Assembly: GCF_947179165.1 (NCBI RefSeq)
Contig: NC_077243.1
Span: forward strand, 54,145,001 to 54,209,000
From: Solanum dulcamara
Taxonomy: Eukaryota; Streptophyta; Magnoliopsida; Solanales; Solanaceae
DNA: 64,000 nucleotides
Direction: 5' to 3'
A program made the position numbers and the translations under genes. The notes below the pieces were generated by a model. It saw only the letters and a program-made list of their open reading frames with translations, was not told where the DNA came from and did no database searches. Within the stretch, counting starts at the first letter, position 1, and the number at the start of each line of letters is the position of its first letter. Of the stretch, positions 55,948-64,000 are shown piece by piece.

Positions 55948-58900
55948 TGTCACGACCCAACCCCGTAGGCCGCGACTGGGGTCCGACCTGGACCCTGTAT
56001 ACCTATCTATCTATTATAGTCATACTGAACTATGAAAAAGGGGATACTACTAAAACAAACCCCAATGAGTTAAAACTTTTTCATGTTCCTGTAGCCTCTT
56101 CCATTCATATCATATCATGAAAGGGCACGGGCCGACGAGGCTTCCATAATATAAAAACATTTACAACATGATATATAGGCACAGTCGAAACAAACTTATA
56201 AACAACCCATATCCATATGTCTACAGACCTCTAGGAATAGTAACAGTAACATATGGCGGGACAAGGCCCCCGCCGTACCCCTGATTGTACAACTATATAT
56301 ACATTTAGTGACCAGTATCAAAAATTAGGCTCCAAAATAGTGAAGCTCTTCCGACATAGCTGAGAGGAACTCCTAAGCTGACGGAACTCCAGAATGAACA
56401 TCTGTACCTACGGGCATGAAACGCAGCCCCCCGAGAAGAAGGGGGTCAGTATGATATATGTACTAAGTATGTAAAGCATAACACATCGTAACTAAGATCA
56501 TAACTGAAATAGGGATGCAAAGGACAAGTATAACAATTAACAAATTACTATACCTGCACCTTAGGACACATAATCCTATACATCATCATATATTGTGCCT
56601 GGCTCTCTAGTGAACTCGGTGTCATCATCATTACTTCATAATCACATATCATCGTATCATAATGCATTTTAATTCATCATATCATCGTATACGGTATCAT
56701 ATCATCATATACGGTATCATCTTATCATGTATATCATCGTATTATACCCGGTTCACTGCGGGGCTCAGGGTCACAATGTATTGCTTTAATCTCATATGCA
56801 TGCCTACATAAAGTATCCGGCCCCTTTAGTGAGGGACTCGGTTAATGGAGTGGTGTACATATATAGCGTACCATCATAATATACATACGTACTCGGCCCT
56901 CTAAGGAGGAACTCAGTGGTGCCTCCATTATTTCGCCACATATACTATTATATTGCAGCCGGTCTGGGACTCGGTGAATAATCGTATCGTCATAACATAT
57001 AACATATATCACACCTCACGTACGGCATCGTCTCCTCGTGCATGGAACTATACACATCCGGCCCAGGATGCGGTGAAAGAAGTAGTAAAGCTGTGCCCGA
57101 CATAATATCCGGCCCATCGTGGGATGCGAAGAAACAAGGGTTATAGTATGCACAAGTAGAGTAGTGAGAAACCATATGCAACTAAGTCCTTATCTGAGAC
57201 TCGATGAAACTGTCAAGTGAACCATCACCTGAAGATCAGGAAGGTACTTATCCGAAGTGCCCTTTAGATGTCATTAGGCTTACGTCAGTTAGGGCCTCAG
57301 GAATCACAGACATGCATCAAGAGAATGCCACATAGCTTATGCAATCAGAAACATGGTTTATGCAATCAAAGACATAGTTATGCAATCAGAGACACAGTTA
57401 TGCAATCAGAGTCACATTTATGCAATCAGAGACACCGTTATGAAATCAGAGACATTGATCGTTCAGAGCCTTCAAGGAAAGGAGCTTGTATCTCCACTTA
57501 CTATTCACTATATATTAGGCTCAGGAATAATGGTTTGACTACTTTCAGACTCTAAATGGTCAGAAGTGACTACAAGTCACGAGTTACCTTCATAGTTCAT
57601 GAATGGAATTATGTCTAAACCCATATCATATATCATTTCACTTAAAAGTTAAGTCATCCTAAAGGAAAGAAGAAATAGGCTTTATATGTACTAGATTCCA
57701 TCACATAGAAGACTTAAAGGCAATGACTCAGCTATTACAGGAGTTCTAATATCAAGAAGTAAACAAGAGTCTCGACTCATACTCAGGCATTTACGAATGG
57801 ATTAAATCCCAAATATCATATTCATATCATTTATAACTTATATCTAAGACATGCCAAAAGAAAAGAGAAATAGCTCTACATACTTATTCTAAAAATACGC
57901 CAAAAGAAAGCTTCACATACCTTGTATGGACTTCTCTTAATCACGTCCACGTCGTTGTCCTCGAAACCTATTTAACATGGAAGTAATGCAAGTATTAACA
58001 ACCTTAAACTTTTCAGCAACTTTGACTACCCACGAGTATTCATAACATTCATCCCTTCGCTCGCCTTCTCGACTAGTTCCTTAACTAGTTAAGGCGTTAA
58101 CGAAAATCAGGCAGCACCTCTCCTATAATGTGCCCTATCCGAATTCCCAACCATTTCCTTAGCACCTTAATCCAACCAACAATGTAACCAGCAGCCCATA
58201 CATATACATATTACGACCAAAATTACACAATATAAACCCCCAACAATTCACTCGAAACTAAGATACCAAAACTAGAGTTTTTAATCTTTCTTTCGACAAT
58301 TCTTTAATTGCAAAGGGGAGGGTCATGTGGATGTAACCAGAAGCTCCCACACCTAATTTAGAGAACTTTTAGACCCTGCAACACGCCTCAATACAACCAG
58401 CAGCAGCCCCCACGCGCATAACACCTTATTTCGACAACAACTTAACTATAGCGATTCTAAATTCGTTTATTTCGAACGACGAACTTTTCAAACCTTTTCC
58501 CCAACTTCCATCAGCTACTAAGGTGTGTAATACACCATAATTTAACATCATAAACTTCAAATTAGAGGGGAAGAAATTACCTTTCCCGAAATTGGCTAGA
58601 ACTCGCCAAAATCGTGCCTCAGAACTTTTTTTCACGTGCTGAATCGTTGTGGCAGCTTTCTGTCTGATTTTTGCTGCACCAAATCCTAATTTTGTACTAC
58701 TAATACTTCCATATCATCGTACTATACTCTAATTAATTAATTTACGGAACAAAAATGGGACTTACCTATTTTTCTCCCAAAGCCGTCGCAATTTTCTTTC
58801 CTTAGCTTTAGGGTTTTTTTGTTCACGTTGCTGCTGGAAATTTTGATGAACAAGCTGAAGTTTGAGATACATATCACTTATATGGGTGGTCTCAAGGGGT

Positions 58901-59431
58901 TACATGTGTCATCCCCTAAGGATGACACGTGTCAAGCCATGATTGGCCACCATGTCATGCTGCCAATTAGGGGCTGCCACGTGGCAGCGGGGTCCACCTC
59001 CCCCAAGCAGCTGCATCACCTACTTGACCCTAAGTAGGTTAATCACCTGCTTGCTTGAGGTTCTGCCACATGTCGCTCCTCCATTGGTTGCCACGCGTCG
59101 TCTTTTTCCCTTCTTCGCTGGTTCGTAATCTCGTCTTACTTTAAGAGCTCATGTAATCCGCACTACGTAAGCTTGGTATATCCTTAAGCAACTTAAGTGT
59201 ATAAGACTCTTAACTTAGTGTCTACGTAGGTAAATCGAGTCCTACGACTCATTTCTTAGCCTCCAACTCTTTCCGGATTCTTATGACTCTATCTCCATCC
59301 TCCCTTCTCGCGAGGTATCACAATCTTCTTTCCTTAGAGTTGTTTGATAGTGTCGTAGCTTATATGGCTCACATGATAGTGTCTAAGGAACTTAAGAAGA
59401 CATTCCGAGCTCAAGAGTGCGGGGTGTAACA
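55948..59431 (-). repeat. Element A3 left LTR (3' LTR on the minus strand), complete
   Basis: 3,484 bases from TGTCACGACCCAACCCC to GCGGGGTGTAACA. It matches the right A3 LTR almost base for base over the part visible (55948-57290 against 62658-64000). It carries seven or so CCGGCCC...GGGACTCGGTG-type units (56581-57145), a short TATCATATCATCGTATACGG repeat (about 56660-56740), a six-unit 20-bp tandem array (57337-57457) and an inverted repeat TGTCATCC...GGATGACA (about 58907-58928). Confidence 0.92.
57337..57457 (-). repeat. Six-unit 20-bp tandem array in the A3 LTR
   Basis: Units of the form TTATGCAATCAGAGACACAG follow one another six times with small changes. In the A1 LTR only a single related unit, TTATGGTACCAGAAACAC, is present at about 40795. 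The array is therefore an expansion within this subfamily. Confidence 0.88.
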
Positions 59432-59990
59432 TCCTTCCCCCCTTTAGAACATTCGTCCCCGAATGTTGAATAAAACTTTCTTTAAGACTTTATACGGATC
59501 ATAGGGAGATTCCTTTCTACTGGAATGACATACATTTTCATCCAAGTAATTAATATACGAGTTCCAAGACTGGGCTATCCATAGACATCGGGAATAGGTA
59601 CAGACACTTGTGTTTCATGTCCTTTTCAACCTCCTAGTTTATGTCTTCACAATTCTTATCCCGCCACAGTACCTTGATGGAAGCTATGTCCTTAGTTCGC
59701 AACCCGTTTAACTCCCTGTTATGTGGACCTCCTCCACGGGAATTATTCTGGGAGCGTCGTTCACATTCTTGCGGAGCATTGACCGGTGAAAACTGAATAT
59801 ATTATTTCAAATCGGACGGTAGGTCCTACCCATAGGCAGCTTTATCTATTCTACATATGACTTGAGAAGGATCAATGTATCCCCTTCCCGCTGACCCGAG
59901 GTTTCTAATCGATAGATTGTCCCGGACTAAGCTTTACCTCATCAATAATTTACTGGATCCCCTCTGGCCTATCCATTAGTCGAAGGGCAA
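59432..59990 (-). pseudogene. Element A3 PPT and integrase C-terminal remnant
   Basis: A purine run on the minus strand (CTAAAGGGGGGAAGGA) adjoins the LTR start, preceded by TTCGGGGACGAATGTT. Reading on, a chromodomain-like ending analogous to A1 is seen near 59600-59700 (LRTKDIASIKVLW), and a decayed GPF/Y block near 59760-59880. All frames are broken. Confidence 0.72.
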
Positions 59991-62641
59991 AATACTGTAC
60001 TAAAATTCACCTGTGTTCCCAATCCTTACCGGAATGATTTCCAGCGATTATCCGTAGGTTGAACTTCCCCGTCCGAGATAATAGGTGTGGGAACTCCGTG
60101 AAATATTATTGTTTCCCTACTATGTCATTTTGCAGAACCCTCAGCTGAATATGCCTTCCTAATTGGAGGGGAACAAGTTGATTCTGTCAGCCCATCTACC
60201 ATAGCCCGTATGAACTCCTAGTTCCTTAGAATGCGAGGTCAGCTCGTACTATAATACATATTAACTGCTTTCCACCTCAGAGTTGGGGTTTCCATTCCCT
60301 GAGATAGGCTATCAGACTGCTGATGCTTCTTTTAACTTAAGCTATTGTACAACTCCTCTTAATCCAACTTGTAATACCTTAGGTATGCTATCTTTTTCTT
60401 TTACTCAAATCTTTTCTCCAGGTTTCTTACCATACATCATATTGTAATCCTTACATAAACGTGTGTACGGACTTAGAGCAGTCTAGAAAATTCCTTGACG
60501 TTGCTATACTAGTGGCTTACCTCCTTTGGTCGAGGTCAGGGCTCCACTATGGCTTTTTTCCTTTGTACCGATTATATCTTAATAGTTCTATCTCGAACCA
60601 TCTTACACTTTTCTTTAATAGATTCTAAGTATGGAAATCACATTATTATTACTGACTTTCTTTTATCGAGTAATCATTTGACCTCGCTCTTAGTATGCCA
60701 ATATTCATAAGCTGCACAACTATTCTTGTGCCATTTTCACGAGGTGCATTGTATTTCAGTCATAATCTTTTCTACTCTTGGCTTACTCTGTTCTATATGT
60801 GTCGTTGTACTAACACGCCTTTATAATCTCTTTTTGTCATACTTGTTTTATTCTCTTTCTCACTTCCCAGAGGGTTACCCATCCCAATGCTACTCTCACC
60901 CAAGCACGTTTAACTTCGGAGCTTTGATAGAATCCGGTGCATTAGTGCAGGTATGATCGCATCCATCCCTTATGGGGTCTCGTTGGAAGTTTAAGCGTTC
61001 CCATTTACATACGATAGCGTCAGTTGATTTTCTCTTATGCTTGTACTTCTCTTGTCCACTTCCCCCCTTTTAGGGTGTACCCATTTCATCCTCCGTTTAT
61101 TGTCAGCTATTCACACGCGGAGGATTCCACTCCAACATATTTAACGTGCTGCACCATATCTACATGTTCTGTTAAATCTTTCATACGTTAGGTTGCCTTT
61201 ATAAGATACCCTAGCACAACCGTAGGGTGCTTTAGTATTTGGAATATATCGTATCGAATCTCATCTAACGATTGAACTCGAGTAGTACCAGTAATGTAGC
61301 AGTGCATTCAAAGCCATATTCCATTCATCCCAATCAGTAATTAGCGAGGGCTCATAATTGGTGCCAATTCCCCACTCGAGTGTACTTATACTTTAATGAC
61401 TCATGTTTCAAGCTTCGTCATTACACTAACTTTATTATCGTGAATACAGCTTATTCTTCTAATAACCTCGTAATACAGCAGTTGTTCTGCAAATCAACAT
61501 ACCCTCTCGTTGCAGTATCTCACCAATCATCAAGGTGGAGTCACGTATATTAACCTCATTATGCCTTCTAAGCTTTCATCTTTGTCATGTGCCTCAGGCT
61601 CTCTTCTAATCCAGCTTAAAACCATATTAACTTCGTTGTAGTAGGGGCCTTATCTTATTACTTTTACATCATACTATACTTTCAATTTGTAGCTGTTTTC
61701 TTAACACTTTAAATCCATCACAATTCTTTATCCCTCGTACTCTTGTCTTAGTCATACCATTACTTCCTTCAACCATAACTTTTCATAGTTTATCCCTATG
61801 TATCAATTCAGGAGAAGCCTCGCCATATCATTTTATCCCGATCTATCAGTCTTCTCTAAGTCATCTTCCTTGGCTTATAGCTCTTTTCCAACTTCGTTCT
61901 ACTTTATCAATATCGATTTTCTAGTTTCTATTGCCATTAATTCAGCAATTAACTCATTTCTCGAGGTCAGCCATACTTGTTTAGTCAAATCTCATCATTG
62001 TTGTGAGAACCACCTTTTAAGACATACTATAGCCCTGTACCTCATTCTCCTCTTATTTCTAGGAAAATTTAGGCAGAGTTTCCTCTATATTTTTTACTAT
62101 CTCAACACCTGCACGCAAAAAATACCAATAATGCCTCACAGGGCACACATATATATATATATTCATATTGTATAACATCTCAGCCACACAGGGCACACAT
62201 ATATAGTCATATCATCTCATATCGTAGTTGTACAGGGTGCCCATAATTAATAATATGGAAATGAACTTACCTGTTATGTCCACTCGAGCTACACCTATTA
62301 TACTTTCCTATTTACCTTTCCTTTCACTTTTTAATTGTATCAGTCAATCGAATTTCAATACCTTATCTGACATAGGTCCTTCGTTCCTTTGCTTACCTGC
62401 GTGCTTCGTAACATCCAATATTGTCAGTTACTTTTTTCTATCGGTGTTGTCTTCCTGCTAAAATCGCAGGTTAGTATGAGGAATTTCATTTTCTATAGCT
62501 CGGCTCTATCGCACGATCTTAGGTATGAAAGAAAGTAACATCCTAAATGTCCTGTAGCCCCCTGTCTATAGATGTGGTGCACAACACACCGATAAACAAG
62601 ACTCAACTAGACATGGTCTGTAGACATTCCAAGGACGAACT
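59991..62641 (-). mobile_element. Element A3 internal remnant
   Basis: About 2.65 kb with no recognisable RT, RNase H, protease or zinc knuckle, T-rich on the plus strand. Close to the PBS it repeats GCCACACAGGGCACACATAT-like units (about 62125-62240) with TA runs. A young element with two near-identical LTRs but no pol was probably mobilised in trans by a related element. Confidence 0.6.
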
Positions 62642-62653
62642 GCTCTGATACCA
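62642..62653 (-). other. Element A3 primer binding site (perfect)
   Basis: Minus strand TGGTATCAGAGC exactly, the initiator tRNA-Met site, four bases from the LTR edge at 62658. It is the only undamaged PBS in the window. Confidence 0.93.
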
Positions 62654-62657
62654 CTTC

Positions 62658-64000
62658 TGTCATGACCCAACCCATAGGCCGCGACTGGGGTCCGACCTGG
62701 ACCCCGTATACCTATCTATCTATTATAGTCATACTGAACTATGAAAAAGGGGATACTACTCAAAAAAAACCCAATGAGTTAAAACTTTTTCATGTTCTTG
62801 TAGCCTCTTCCATTCATATCATATCATGAAAAGGCACGTGCCGACGAGGCTGCCATAATATAAAAACATTTACAACATGATATATAGGCACAGTCGAAAC
62901 AAACTTATAAACAACCCATATCCATATGTCTACAGACCTCCAGGAATAGTAACAGTAACATATAGCGGGACAAGGCCCCCGCCGTACCCCTGATTGTACA
63001 ACTATATATACATTTAGTGACCAGTATCAAAAATTAGGCTCCAAAACAGTGAAGCTCTTCCGACATAGCTGAGAGGAACTCCTAAGCTGACGGAACTCCA
63101 GAATGAACATCTGTACCTGCGGGCATGAAACGAAGCCCCCCGAGAAGAGGGGGGTCAGTACAATATATGTACTGAGTATGTAAAGCATAACACATCGTAA
63201 CTAAGATCATAACTGAAATAGGGATGCAAAGGACAAGTATAACAATCAACAAATTACTATACCTGCACCTTAGGACACGTAATCCTATACATCATCATAT
63301 ACTGTACCCGGCCCTCTAGTGAACTCAGTGTCATCATCATTACCTCATAATCACATATCATCGTATCATAATGCATTTTATTTCATCATATCATCGTATA
63401 CGGTATCATATCATTGTATACGGTATCATCTTATCATGTATATCATCGTATTATACCCGGTTCACTGCGGGGCTCAGGGTCACAATGTATTGCTTTAATC
63501 TCATATGCATGCCTACATAAAGTATCCGGCCCCTTTAGTGAGGGACTCGGTTAATGGAGTGGTGTACATCTATAGCGTACCATCATAATATACATACGTA
63601 CTCGGCCCTCTAAGGAGGGACTCGGTGGTGCCTCCCTTATTTCGCCACATATACTATTATATTGCAGCCGGTCTGGGACTCGGTGAATAATCGTATTGTT
63701 ATAACATATAACATATATCACACCTCACGTACGACATCGTCTCCTCGTGCATGGAACTATACACATCCGGCCCAGGACGCGGTGAAAGAAGTAGTAAAGC
63801 TGCGCCCGACATAATATCCGGCCCATCGTGGGATGCGAAGAAAGAAGGGTTATAGTATGCACAAGTAGAGTAGTGAGAAACCATATGCAACTAAGTCCTT
63901 ATCTGAGACTCGATGAAACTGTCAAGTGAACCATCACCTGAAGACCAGGAAGTTACTTATCCAAAGTGCCCATTAGATGTCATTAGGCTTACATCAGTTG
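62658..64000 (-). repeat. Element A3 right LTR (5' LTR), cut by the window end
   Basis: Starts TGTCATGACCCAACCC and follows 55948-57290 to the last base shown, with the same total length (1,343 bases). The remaining 2.1 kb or so, including the 20-bp array, lies beyond the window. Confidence 0.92.

Noticed and set aside
57337..57457. CRISPR-like look of regularly spaced repeats
   Set aside because: The units are directly tandem with no unique spacers, and lie within a plant LTR.
57337..57555. 95-codon frame with repeated SETQLCNQ-like text as a repeat protein
   Set aside because: It is the translation of the 20-bp tandem array in the A3 LTR, and two frames across it are open equally.

Overview
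The window looks like heterochromatic or intergenic DNA from a large-genome flowering plant, most likely Solanaceae. Capsicum is my best guess, from the combination of long-LTR Del/Tekay-type Ty3/gypsy elements, a Tat/Athila-type element, L1-type plant LINEs with a C-terminal RNase H, and an Au-type SINE fragment. I found no intact host gene, no tRNA or rRNA gene and no CRISPR array. Nearly every base belongs to retrotransposons inserted into one another. Every coding region is broken by stops and frameshifts, many of them of the C-to-T / G-to-A kind expected from loss of methylated cytosines.

Layout (families are lettered here for convenience). 1-538 is a family A LTR piece lying in a family C LTR piece (539-883), which sits in the 5' LTR of element D. 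D (884-8117, plus strand) is a degenerate but recognisable Ty3/gypsy element: LTR, PBS, gag, protease, reverse transcriptase, RNase H, integrase, GPF/Y and chromodomain-like tail, PPT, truncated 3' LTR. 8118-20101 is a minus-strand, B-like element (H) without recognisable pol. It is split by a near-full-length LINE (LINE1, 9953-18387) flanked by a 12-bp target duplication. Its LTR is then interrupted by element E (20102-26287, minus strand), which keeps gag zinc knuckles and a protease start but has lost most of pol. 26362-30176 is the 3' half of a plus-strand family C element (C2) with a complete 2.47-kb LTR.

30177-49575 is one large nest. LTR F was split by non-autonomous element B, which has 3.5-kb LTRs, only 1.34 kb between them, and a near-perfect 5-bp target duplication. 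The left LTR of B was split in turn by element A1 (33263-42862), whose left edge has been deleted.

49591-50857 is the start of another plus-strand LTR (I). 50858-55947 is the LTR, tRNA-Asp-type PBS and gag start of a Tat/Athila-like element (G), interrupted by a 5'-truncated LINE (LINE2, 51941-55256), a truncated SINE (55465-55568) and finally element A3. A3 (55948 to beyond 64000, minus strand) is the youngest insertion visible: its two LTRs are close to identical over the 1,343 bases that can be compared, and its PBS is perfect.

The genes do not form a host pathway. Their only shared logic is the retrotransposon cycle: gag packages RNA, protease matures the polyprotein, RT/RNase H copies from a tRNA primer at the PBS and a purine primer at the PPT, and integrase inserts the copy. 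A, B and H seem to lack a usable pol and would have needed proteins in trans. The most interesting structural signals are family-specific arrays of 13-nt odd palindromes near the start of several LTRs, paired hairpins in the LINE 3' UTR, a duplicated LINE C-terminal tail, and several minisatellites inside LTRs.
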